The position numbers and the translations under genes are program-made. Below the pieces are notes generated by a model, which was not told where the DNA came from, searched no databases, and saw only the letters and a program-made list of their open reading frames with translations. A DNA stretch of 64,000 nt from Apostichopus japonicus (lineage: Eukaryota > Echinodermata > Holothuroidea > Aspidochirotida > Stichopodidae): positions 4,919,501 to 4,983,500 of the forward strand of contig NC_092572.1 in assembly GCF_037975245.1 (NCBI RefSeq), read 5' to 3'. This document shows, one piece after another, positions 34,989 through 46,940 of the stretch; within the stretch, counting starts at the first letter, position 1, and every line of letters starts with the position of its first letter.

Positions 34989-37900
34989 GAGACGACAAAT
35001 AAATGTTGAAATAAATGTGTTGTTTTCATTAAAACCTCATTCAAATGTCTACTGAACCTGGAAACTAAGATAAAAAGGTTTCTGACTTACCACTAGCGAT
35101 AAATTCGAACAGAAATACTCACAGGAAATCCGCTAAATTACAGGTGATATTTAGGTCACGGCTGCAAAAGCCGTAGCGACCGATCATGAAATCGACTCAT
35201 AAAAGACTTAAAATACCGGAACAAACGCCAAATGTTCACAAACAGTTAGATACTTTCATTCTAAACACAGAAACATCCGTCAATTATCACAGTCTGCTTG
35301 AAAACGGCCGATCACAATTCATTTCACATGTCTCCAATGCTCGCGGGTGATGTTCGGCCGCCATCTTTGAAATTTTAACAAGTTAGCATCCTATATACAG
35401 CTATACATTTAACACAGCGTATGCGCTGGAATGCAACAACACAGAAGCCAGTGTACATACTTCGATCGATTTTAGCAGATGTAATAGGTTTATATAGGTT
35501 TTTGCTTGGATAAATCCATACCACAAATGAAAACATTCGTAAAATTTCAGGTTGCTAGAAAACAACCAGTCAAAATTCAGTCCACACGGCACCGAGTGAT
35601 GTTAGACAAATTCAGTGATGACTGAATTTGTATAGAAGTTAGCATCATATGATCCAGTTCTACATTCAACTCGTTTCCACGGTTCGTAGGGATATTCATA
35701 AGCACTACGTAGCAGCCGATGCTCAATCACCTGGTTCGGTTTCAATTGCACGTTTCAACGATGGTGTGTGCTGGGGGAGGTGGTGGGTGATCTCAGACTA
35801 GTGATGTGCTTAGCATATTACATCACACCCTTTCTGAAACCTTGAGCATGCAATTCAAAGAGTGGGGGTGTGGTTACTATCGCGAATTAATTTCTCTGCA
35901 TGTGCTTAACCTTATCATAGTAACATTGCACTGCATATTCCTTAGCATGCCATGAGAGGTGAAGTCAAAATAATTATTGATAGGAACAATCCCCACCCCC
36001 ACCCCACCCACAGGAGGTATCCGCCTGTTGCATAACTTGCATGGTGATGGATAAGTATGTGCAACTGCATAACTGTAATCACTTTCTTGCAAGAGACTGC
36101 AATTAAAGGAACAGAGGAGCAGAATAGCATGTTTGTCTTTAAGGAGCTGTAAATATTATTAGTCTTATGGACATGTGGTATGAGGTACAAGATCCAATTT
36201 CTGACACCTTTGACAAACAAAGAATCAAATAGAATACCAATTGTAAAGGAATTTCTCTTTTATTGGAGGAAAATTACTTTTACCTGAAAGACTGATTGCC
36301 TTAAAAAAAAAGGTTAAAAGAAACCTTAAAAGAATTACTTGTTTAAAATTAGAGAAGAGGTTAAGCAATACTTAGTAGTTTGTACTAAGGTGTTGTTCAT
36401 CAAATATATGAACACACAATACTTTTGATAGTTGCTCATTAGAAAACCGCAATTTTAAATTGATTTGAAACCCATAAAAATAATGTTACCATGCTGTATT
36501 TGCCACAAATATGCTAGATATTCAACTATGGTCACCTTTGTCAAAATTCTTAAACTATTTGTATTTTTGCTCACTGAGACAAAATGTCTGAGAACAATTC
36601 AAAGAGTAAAGACCTCAAGGAAAGTACTTTTTGAAAACTTCGAGCAATTATAGCGTGCTATAATTTGGGGCCTATACTGACTACCTTTAGAAATCATTCA
36701 AAAAACTTCAAAGAAACACAACAGATACAGTATAAAGACGCTTTTCCATAAATGTAAGTTAAAAGGTGTAATTTTAATTGAAAGAATTGGATGACTATGT
36801 CTTCAATGAACTGTTTTGGTACGGCCAAAGTAAAGGAAATGTTTCATGCTGTTTCATGAACAAACACTCATGACAAAATAATTGTTTGGTAAGTTAATGT
36901 GAGTGAGATTGACAAAACTGACTTTAGCATTTTACTTCTGTTCTTAGCAAGCACATTAAGATGTTTATGAGGTGTCAGCAAATATGTAACGAGAAAATTC
37001 AGGGTGAAGTAACAATGTAACAACCTGTGCGACAGCAAAACTTTCACAATTTCTCCACTTGCGTTTTTGCAAGGACCAGCAAATTGATCTGACTTTACAC
37101 TCTTGACTGGAAATTACTTGATTAGTAGCCTGTTGAAACAAGCTTTAATTAAAATATCTATTATACCTTGGTGAACAAATGCCATATTACTGTATAGGGT
37201 TAATGGGCCACCCAATCTTAGTATTAAGCCACATCCCCTCATTAATATACATAATCAATATACCAAATATTATCATTTACCTGTCATCGGCCAACAACCA
37301 CAATGTCTCAATGCAGTTAGACCAATTGCTGGGACTATATTTTTGAAACATTAACTTTGAAATTGTGGCCTCATTAGTATTCATGATGAGTACCACGACT
37401 TGTCATTATTTGAAATTTGTCAGGTTTGACCCTGTGACAAAGCAACAAGAACAGGTCACTTTTACCCATTAGATTGTGTCTACACAGTGAATTATCAAAC
37501 GTAGGTGTCACATATGCATAAACACAAAAATCAACTTGAGCCTTATTAAATGCTTAGGTTCGTGTACTTTCTGCAAGGAACAAAAGATGCACAATTGACT
37601 TCCCATTCCACCGCAACATTATTTCAACCTGGACCTACAAAAACAACCACATGCAATTGCATCAATATTTGCCACATGATGTATGACAATGAAGATAATA
37701 TGGTGAGGTTTTTATTTTACACATGCATATTTGTTGAAACTGAATGATGTAAAAAAAAACACATTAAGGAAGCAACTTGAAATAATTGCAGGCTACAATT
37801 GTCTCGAATATCGATGCATGTACTATATCCCAACTGCCCACATAGGAGAATCCAACCCGCAGATGCAGAAAGAGTCCTGAAAATAAAAGAAAACAAAAAT

Positions 37901-39934
37901 AAATATTAACAGAACATTGGATAATAGGAGACAATATATAAAGTCACATGACGAATGACTTCACATTGCTTTTAAAATGCAACAGGCAGAGATTAGTTGC
38001 AACAAGCCCATATTACGTAACATTGTAGTGGAACTTGTAAATGCATTTTCTCTCTGAAAATGACAGAGACATACAACAGTACAAGTTGAAGAACTTTGAA
38101 ACAAAGTGAAATGGGCACATGCACAATCAAAAAAAAAAATAAGTGCAATATGAATTCACACACAAAAGAATACTACCAAAATGTGTTGTGAACAATGTAC
38201 AAAAATTCAGTGCAGAACCAATGTTCACCTGTCACTGACTTGACCAACCTAGGTATCTAGGTACACCGGATTAAATCACACAAGGGTAAAACTACTTAGT
38301 ACTAACCAGAGCCGACCAAGGCAGTCCCTTTTTCTTTAAATGTAAGCTTTTTAATTTTCAAGTACTATTATATGTACTAGTACATTTAATACTACTAGTA
38401 GTAGTAGCTGGGCTGGTATGAAGGTATTGCCATTGCTGACAACCACCAGTGGCAGAAGTCAGTAGTAAACTTAAAATTACCAGCATAGGCCTAGTATTGT
38501 GTAGTTGTACTGTAGGGTCCTACTGCTCGGTCACTACAGTACTAGCACTACCCTAAAATTCAAGGAAACGACATTGTATTCGTAAACAATGTCTAACATC
38601 ATTCATAAACACAAGGTCCCGTAATATGAATACACTGTACTGTAGAATACTTAAAACTATAACCCTAGGATACACACTATGGTAATGCGCATACACATGT
38701 ACATATTCAATTAACCACGATAGGATACGTTGATGCCGGTGATCAAGAGCAACCTTACAAATGTCACTTTAATTCAACCCAGAATGCTGGAACAACTCCG
38801 AATTTAGCCCAAAATCATTGTTCAATTTGTTTTATACCATTGACCGGACGATGGAGGTAGTACCTTCTTGAAAACGGAAAATGTGCAATTCGAAAGATGA
38901 AAGGTTTTTACTCACGTTTCGTTTTTATTTTTCAAGCCGGGGCGAAGAAATTTCCGAATTTCATCCACATCGTGAGTCCGATATCGTCGCAAACAGATAT
39001 TTAATGAATATTTAACTTCTTTTCTTCAAGGTTTTGGTTCAAGCAATTCGATTGCTGCTCTATGAATATGTATTAAAACGGATTTTCAGACGATATCCAA
39101 GCTGCAGTGTACTGAAATGTAGTGATGGACTAAGCTCCCACAATGCATTTCACCGCTTTTGCGAAGTGTTTAATGATTGCAAAATAACGGTCAAAAGTCG
39201 CAGTCTGATTTCTGACTGGTATGACGTTAGATAAGTGTCAGTGGCATTGATGAAAATATAACAAAATAAATCATGACTATACAGGAAGCGGACTAACGAG
39301 CAAATAATAGGAAGAAGGGATTACATTTGTTTGATGAACTGGTAGTGTTTTAGGGGTTCCAAGTCTTTGTTGAGTCCCGTGATGTAAGACTTAATACGAA
39401 AGATCCAATCGATTTCTTTTCGCTTACGTTCAGTTACGGATTTAAAGTTCGAGGCAATTAAACGTATTTTAAGAAAAGTTAACAAATTGTTTTCCTTCTA
39501 CAGATCTACATTTAAACCCTTTAGAATAGTAACATAGCCCATTATAGTAACTTTCCCCAATGAGTTAGACAGAGATGTATTTAATCGCCCACGTTCGGCA
39601 GATCTGATTGATCATTCGATTCAGAATGTTCTCATCATGTTATTTTATATTTAGTGACGGCTTGATTCAGCCTTTTAAAGTAAGCAATCCAGAATGTTTT
39701 GTCAACAAATTTCCTTAAGTTGTCCTTAAAAACTGTTAACATACTATATCTGTATATCATGAATCCTGACAAATGTTGCTAGAAAACAAAACTCTAATAA
39801 TAAGTCAAATTGGTATATTAGGTAATTATCCAAAATTATTCAAAATTCCTTAGTACTATTTGAAAACGTTTGGAAAACCGTTATTGAAGCAATGTAAAAC
39901 AGACATCGTTTCAACGGCACAATTTGTTTTCTTT

Positions 39935-40010
39935 ATATGCGGACACCCTTACCACGTGGTTTTGGACGCTGATTGTATGTTCAGAGGTTCGAAACCGGTA
40001 AGGAAGGTCG
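39935..40010 (-). mobile_element. tRNA-derived SINE, partial copy
   Basis: Shares tttatatgcggacaccct, gacgctgattgtatgt and the palindrome ggttcgaaacc with the fuller copy at 40200-40372. Confidence 0.6.
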
Positions 40011-40199
40011 TAATTCCACTGTAGGCGTTTGGCACCTGTATCGAACAATACTAGTTCTGTTTGGTGACATATTTGCCTTACTCTAGAGATCAAACATCAT
40101 GCTGACCAATTCGAAATCATTTGTGATCCCTAAAGCCGGATCTCGAAAGAGATACTTTGAACTTTGACTGTATTAATGAAATGGAGGTAAACGACAAAG

Positions 40200-40372
40200 G
40201 CAAATGAATATATATAATTGAAATCGCAGTGAGTTGGAAAATCAAGAACAGTGAATAAACTTCCAGCCTCCACAGTCATTCGAACCCAGTCCTCCCGCTT
40301 TATATGCGGACACCCTAACCAATAGGCTATGGACGCTGATTGTATGTCCAGAGGTGCGAAAACGGTAAGGAT
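40200..40372 (-). mobile_element. tRNA-derived SINE
   Basis: On the minus strand the head contains an A-box-like TAGCCTATTGGTTAGGGTG (40311-40329) and a B-box-like GGTTCGAATGA (40277-40287) at tRNA spacing, the internal RNA polymerase III promoter. A body (gtggaggctggaagtttatt) and an AT-rich tail follow. Related copies are at 39935-40010 and 60560-60690. Confidence 0.7.
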
Positions 40373-41041
40373 ATATATATATACATATTCTATAATACTG
40401 AGAAATTTCATGCATCCTTGCGAGTGTGCCTACTCTACTAGCTCTTCTCTCAAATATTCGGAAAAGCTTACTAATTTTTTTAAACATTTTAGAATAATAA
40501 CATTTCATTTTGCTACAAGTGTTCATCTCTAGAACCCACGTGCCCATATCAAGACATTCGTTGTAGGCGTTGCTTACTTGTAGACACATATATCCTATTA
40601 TAGCCATTTCCCCCATATGTTAGGCAGAGCTGTAGCTAATCGCTCTCGTTCGGCAGATCTGAATTATCAAACGATTCAAAATGTTCTCATCGTGATTTTT
40701 ATTTTAAATTAGGGCCGATAAGAGACCAAATGATTCAACCTTTTAAATTAGGCAATCCAAGAAATGTCCTTAATTTTACCATTCAACATTTGCTAACAAA
40801 TTGTCTCTGTATATCATGAATGAAATCCTGATATCTGAGATATAAAGCAACGATATTCGAGTAGTCGGTTGTATACCTACATCATACCATATTCCATTGA
40901 ATACTCTCAAATTAGGAATATTAGGGTAATTGTACAAGGTAACCCAATGTTCCTTAGTACTATTTTAAAAAATCATTATTGTTTACATTATTGCTTAAAA
41001 TGGTATCTGGTGTCATGGAAATATTTAGTTTAGTAACTTAC

Positions 41042-41194
41042 CTTGGTAGTGTCTGTCTGGTATAAAATTTAGCAGTGATGTCACAATGGACGAATCGGGT
41101 GGCACTTCTAAGTCATGATCCCCGTGGCAGCTAGTCTGTCTGAAAATGGAGCTACGATCAGACGTTCTGTGGTGAGAGTAACAGATGCTTGCAT
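41042..41194 (-). CDS. Lectin gene B, Cys-containing exon of unknown domain
   Basis: 51 codons, phase 1-1, acceptor cctaattttag and donor GTAAGT. Encodes DASICYSHHRTSDRSSIFRQ, then TSCHGDHD, and ends SLLNFIPDRHYQ. Paralogue of 2584-2742 in gene A: the ICY, IFR-x-TSC and LLNF blocks are shared. It would directly follow the cleaved signal peptide. No known domain is recognised. Confidence 0.65.
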
Positions 41195-44100
41195 CTAAAA
41201 TTAGGAAAGTGGGATAATATGATATATTTGTCTTGTTAGTCAATAAGTTAATGAAACATATTCAACGAATCACTATTCATAATCATGAGGCACGATATAA
41301 AACAACACCCTTATTTAACATCCTAGAAATGGTTGATTCAACAGAGCTGTGTTGACAGGGACGATCGTAGATGTGTCATCTTAAACTCTTAGATTGTCTC
41401 TAATAGGCCAATAAACGATCAGAGACTATATGAGGTATAACCACTAAATCAGACAAAAGAGCCACTACAATATAGTCTGATCGTTCTGGTAATAACTGTA
41501 ACACTTTTCGTGAAATATAATAGACTATTGTATAACATATTTATGCCCCTCCACTCCCTTTTCCCTTTAGTCCCCGTTGCGCATATCAACTAATACGAAG
41601 GTGGTTTTATACAAACGACACCTTCCGAATAAAGATTCCATTCAGTTACATCTAAATAGCAAATCCAGAAAACAGCAATGAATGAATTTGAAGAGAAATT
41701 GTTGACCTAAATACTAACAACTTTAAATTCGTTCAATACTTATTCTATCATTTGGGGTGGGGATTTAAACTTTGTATTTAACCTTGCCATTGATAAACTC
41801 GGTGGTGACCTAGAACAAACTTTAAAAGTCCGTGATGAATGCCTAGCTCTCATGGATATTCAAAGCCTGGTCGATATCTGGAGAGAGAAACCCTCTCTTA
41901 AAAGATTTCAGCTGGCATTCTAACATTGCCGATATACATTGAGATTAGATTTTTTCTTTATATTTCGTAGTCTTGTAGGTAAAATCGTCAATATTGAATT
42001 TCAGCCTCCTCTTCAATCTGACCACTCTATACTGGTTTTATCGATTCAAATTCATTCATTCAAATCGAAATTTTACGCAGTATCTCCAACCTGGAAAGAG
42101 AGTTGTATGAAAAACCACATAATGCCCGTAATAAATTAAAGGTTTTTATCATGACAAGCTTCATGGCATTATTGTTCGGTCGAGAGCTCGTTGGGTTGAG
42201 GCTGGTGAAAAAAAAACACTAAATATTTTCTGAAGTTAGAAAGACGCAACAAGGCAAATAACAGCATATTTAGCTTAAATATGAACAGGGGCAATGTCAC
42301 CACCAACAGTAGAGAAATTCTTCGTGAAATAGTACTTAATACTCTCATTCACAATGTTATCCTTCATATTTTATTAGAGATTTGGCTGACTTTCACTCTG
42401 AGGAATCGGACCCCAGTTCTTGCGACGGGCCCATTACTTTAGATGAATGTCATTTACCGTTGGCTCAATGGCCAACGGTAAATCTCCTGGTAGTGATGGT
42501 CTCTCTACTGAGTTTTATATACATACACGTAATAATGTTATAGCTAACAATAGGCCTATTAGTCTCCTTAACACTGACTACAAGATAGGAGCAAAAGCAT
42601 GAGCCAACCGGTTAAAACGGGTCGTCGACAAAACTGTTGGGGATAACCAGACTGGTTTTATCAAAAATAAGTTTATTGGGGAAAACATTAGGTTTGTGCT
42701 TGACTTAATCGATCACACTACCACACTACCACAAATAACATTCCGGGTCTTTGTTCTTTATTGATTTTGAAAAAGCTTTTGATTGTATCGATTGGGATTT
42801 TATTGACCACACCCTTATTTATTTCAACTTCGGGAACAGTTTTCGACGTTGGATCAAAACACTCTACACTGGTAGTTCTTCCTGTGTTCTAAATAATGAT
42901 TATTCGACATGTTTCTTCCCTATTCAGAGAGGTATGAGGCAGGGTTGTTCCCTTAGCCCGTACCTCTTTATTCTATGTGCAGATATTTTAGCTAGAAAAA
43001 TTATTTGTGACTAATCGGTCAAGGGGATAAACATATTTGGGCGGGAGATTAAAGTACTGCAGTATGCCGACGACACCACTTTATTTTTAGACGGTACCCG
43101 CAACAGCACTGTTAAGGTGCTGAATACCTTAGAGCATTTTCGACTATCATAAGGTCTCAAAATTAACCTCAGCGAATCCCAGTTTTCCCCCCCCCTGGGT
43201 CCTTGCATTTCAAATAACCCAGCTCATGTCAGTGAATTCAATATTTTGATTACTACCTCTCCTATTAGGTATCTCGGTGTCAACTTCACTCACAATGGTA
43301 ACGATCTCTTTCGCTTAAACTATGAGGAGAAGCTATCTAGGCTGAAACACCAGCTTAGAGTTTGGAATGGGATTGATCTCACACCTATTGGCAGAAACAC
43401 AATAGTGAAGTCTTTTGCAATCAGCCAACTCGTCTTCCTTTTTCAGGTTCTGCCTACACCCCCCAAAAGACTTTATTAATAAAATCCAAAGCATTCTTTT
43501 TGACTTCATTTGGAACGGGAATCCTGACAAGTTAAGAGACTTACTATGTACAACCCAATTGAAAAGGGAGGTTTAAAAATAATACATGTTCATAGCTTTG
43601 TGGAAGCTCTTAAAACCTCATGGGTCAAGCGTTATTGTAATAATACCAACACTATGGGTATTGGAAGCTCTTTTTTCATTCCTCTCTTTCGCCGTTCGGT
43701 AAAGAGTTGCTTTCAAATGTAATTTTCATGTCGAGGATATTTCCTGTATCAAAAATATCTTCATTAAGCAAATTTGCATAGCTTGGAGTAAAGTTACCTT
43801 TAAGAATCCTTCGGATCACTTTGGTGATCAAATCCTTTGGAATAATTATTTTATTAGAATTGATAATACCATTGTTTATGACAAAAAACTTCACGTTGCC
43901 GGTTTACTGTTTGTTAAGGATATATTTTTGCCAGATGGGAAGCCATTGTCCTCCAATGCTTTTCTAACCAAATTTAAGATATTAAGGTATCCTTTTACTT
44001 GTTTTCATGGGATCATTTCTGCAAGTCCTAGAAGTTGGAAAGATTCTGTCAGTTTAGAAAACGGTGTCGAGGAACAGCAATATCACCATGTCAATCTTAT

Positions 44101-46774
44101 GTCTAGCATTTCTAAATTGTCACAAGTAGTCTATCCTCGCCTTATAGACTGTATTTCACTCCCGCCAAAAGCCTGCTCTAAATGGAGCGTTACCTTTGAC
44201 TTCTCTCAAGACGATTGGTTAGTGATATTTAAGGTGCCTTCCCGTACGCTTTCTGAAGCAAAACTACAATATTTCCAATTCAGATTCTTACACCGAATCT
44301 TAGGAACCAATCGGCTTTTAAATTTAATGAAAATAGCGGCTTCTCAACTCTGTACATTTTGCAATATTGAAGAGGAAACTATTGAACATTTATCCTGGTC
44401 CTGTCATGTGACGCCTAATTTCTTTTTAGATTGCGAGCAGAAATTTTTTGGTAGACAGTTTATCTGCTCAAAAAGAGATTTTTTCTTCGGTAAACTGGTA
44501 ACAGGTTACGACCCATTGAATTTTTTTTATCCTTCACATAAAATACTTTATCTTCAATTGTAAACAAAACAATGTTAAGCCTGACTGCTACAATTTCTTC
44601 TATAAAATGAAATTCATTCTTAACGTTGAGAAGCACATTGCCTCGAAGCGAAACTCTACTATCTTTGCTCGTAGAAAATACATTGCATTAAGGACTTGTT
44701 TTTCTCATTCATTCAATGAACTCTGCGACTCTTGACTTAACCTCTGCTTATCATCTATGTTTTTTTTTTGATATGTATACATATATTTCGTATAAGTGGA
44801 GAAGAAGAAATACTCAATTCAGAATCAATTTTCACATTATGTTAATGATTCCTTTGTATCATTCAGATGACATACCTATGTCGTTATCAGAACTCTAAAT
44901 ATAATCGATGTACCACATACATGTTTAATAATCGTGAATAAATGAGACGGGGTAAAAAAATTAAAATGACAATTTTTTTAATTGGTGGTAAATACATATG
45001 ATCTGCCAAGCTTCGCATCAAGGCATTATAAACCTCTAGTACCGATAAGAGGGGAAATTAAGGGAAATTATAATTAAGTAATTTATTTTTAAGATAACAT
45101 AAAAGGATCGGGCGGAATGGCAATAGAAGACAAATGCAGGTTACAAATGAATTTTATTCAACAAGAAATATTGCTGCTATAGAGCCCATCAATGCCTATT
45201 AGCTGCTGCAATCATCACAAATTATTTGATGTCTAAACTTGGTATGAAATGTGTGTATTTATAAATATTTTTTACTATCTACGTATTTAATATTTATACT
45301 CTTCCTGTCAAAACTAATAGGGCATTGCTTTGCTTCCAGCCTGTAAATTAAAACCTCATTGTTTCATTTCGCTGTGTGAATTCAAAGAAGAAACACAGAG
45401 CATATGATGGCAAATGCTTTATTTGTTGGTTTTTCGATCACTCCAACGACACTTTAATGTAAATGGCACAATATTTTAGTTTCGCATCGATCATATACTT
45501 TACATTGAATGTTTGCAAATTTGGAAAGATTCACAATATTCATCGATACAACATATATCCTTGCGGTTGTCTGTTTTTCGAGTGATCTGCGTGTTTGTAT
45601 TTTAAACACTTGGTGGAGTTCAGGAAGTGCAACTATGAGATCGTTAGATCAAATCGGATATACTTAAGTACTATATTTTTAAACCTTTTTTCGTTTTTAA
45701 TGTTATTTCCCATTCAGGTTTTCGTTGTTTATTTACTTACATGTAAATAAAAAAATGACAAATTCGAAAAACGTGATATTGTGAGGTTCTGAACAGTGGC
45801 TTCGAAATCAGGCCGGACTCTGGGAGCCATTAGTTCAGCAGGCCGCCATTTTGAAATCTCCTTTTTTCCTTAGAGAGTACAATGCAAGTAGTAACACATA
45901 TTTTTTTATTTCATACTATTTCATACTCATATGTAAGTATAACACGATGATGAGAGTTAATATAGGTGCATGATCTTGTCTTCACAATATTATGCACCTG
46001 CCACGCATAGTCTACTGTTACGAACATTGGTAGCCCTATCTGTACTCATTTGCAGCATAACTATGTAATTAATAGTAGCAACATTTCAAACAATACATAT
46101 TTCTTCCACTGAAAATTGTATTGTGTTCACGAAGTTTCCGTGCATCGTAAAGCAAACAATTCATTATTTGTTACAACGCTTTGTTTATACACGACATTGC
46201 AAAGCACATTTTACACTTTAACGAAAACAAAGAGCTGATGCCAACTTTATCGTGATGATTCGTTTAGAATCAATAAATAATAGAATAAGTAACATAAATA
46301 AACTGATATTTCTTTGGCAATAAAACTTTTCTAATAAACCAAGTAAATTTTCCGCACCGACTCTAATTAAAGTATTCTTGCTAAGTGATCTTCCTTTTCC
46401 TTTAGATTAACTTGAAGTACAACTATCAAGTGTGACATTGTTATATATGCTATATATATGCAGCATTTTTAAACCTGTTATCAACTTGTCAGCTGAAAAA
46501 TACAATTTGAGATAAAATTTTAGTAGAAATTGAAAATAATAATTTTCGCCCTATAACATAACCACTTTTGTTAGAGGACACATTATGACAAACGGGTACC
46601 GACGAAACAACAACTTAAATTCGTAACCTTAACCATCTTTCCAATTCCGTGCAGTAAATTGCCCGTAATGTTGTTATATATATACCATGCTCTTCTAGGA
46701 TACTTCAAGCATAGCAACACTAATCAGGGGAAATTAAATTCCGCATATTTGTAACTGGACAAAATAACACAAAC
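41195..46774 (-). other. Intron 1 of gene B
   Basis: Holds the LINE at 41710-44960. From 44960 to 46774 I see AT-rich sequence with no gene. Confidence 0.5.
41710..44960 (+). pseudogene. LINE ORF2 remnant (L1/Tx1-like), 5' truncated
   Basis: Order of domains is intact but frames are broken many times. Endonuclease end: IIWGGDLNFVFN near 41745 and SDHSILVLS near 42020. Reverse transcriptase: NGKSPGSDGLSTEFY near 42470, RPISLLNTDYKI near 42555, FIDFEKAFDCIDWDFI near 42755, RGMRQGCSLSPYLF near 42935, catalytic YADDTTLFLDGT near 43060. C-terminal Cys motif CTFCNIEEETIEHLSWSC near 44350. This order fits L1/Tx1-type elements. A tail with gaataaatgag and an A-run ends near 44960. Inside gene B's intron, opposite strand. 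Confidence 0.8.
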
Positions 46775-46826
46775 CTGCTGGGATCACTAGAATGACAATC
46801 AGAGGTAAGTAGCAGGTCCTCTTCAT
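46775..46826 (-). CDS. Lectin gene B, signal-peptide exon
   Basis: ATG at 46826, 17 codons plus one base: MKRTCYLPLIVILVIPA, then a phase-1 donor (GTTTGT). The short basic start and hydrophobic core fit a signal peptide, and the phase fits the Cys exon at 41194. The assembled gene (46826 to 32113) would encode signal peptide, Cys module, glycosylated stalk and a single CTLD, about 220 residues, secreted, with no membrane segment. Confidence 0.65.
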
Positions 46827-46922
46827 CTTGTTAGTGGGTTACCGATTAAAGGATTGATTGAAATATGTTGAAACGATTACACCGAAAGCTTACAAAGATG
46901 TACTGCATGCTCTACAACAAGG

Positions 46923-46940
46923 TTATATATCGGTTATATA
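46923..46940 (-). promoter_or_regulatory. TATA boxes upstream of gene B
   Basis: Two TATATAA motifs on the minus strand (46940-46934 and 46929-46923) lie about 100-115 bases before the ATG, allowing a start site near 46900 and a short 5' leader. Confidence 0.5.

Larger units (their letters stand above)
39480..41000. repeat. Imperfect tandem duplication, unit about 1.07 kb
   Basis: 39530-39900 and 40600-40990 share cgttcggcagatctga, cgattcagaatgttctcatc, tctgtatatcatgaat and tccttagtactatt in the same order. Each unit carries a SINE-related segment. Only the right-hand unit is followed by the Cys exon of gene B. Confidence 0.7.
33339..41041 (-). other. Large intron of gene B
   Basis: Contains nested hAT-type MITEs (33692-34988), loose tandem repeats near 35270-35650, SINE copies near 39.9-40.4 kb and an imperfect tandem duplication (39.5-41.0 kb). 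From about 35.7 to 39.3 kb I see no gene; a spliceable open stretch on minus near 38.9-39.0 kb has no recognisable product. Confidence 0.5.

Noticed and set aside
38916-39000. Minus-strand open stretch (RTHDVDEIRKFLRP) with a GTGAGT donor, possibly spliced to 37.87 kb
   Set aside because: No convincing start, no recognised family, and the downstream exon is short and compositionally random.
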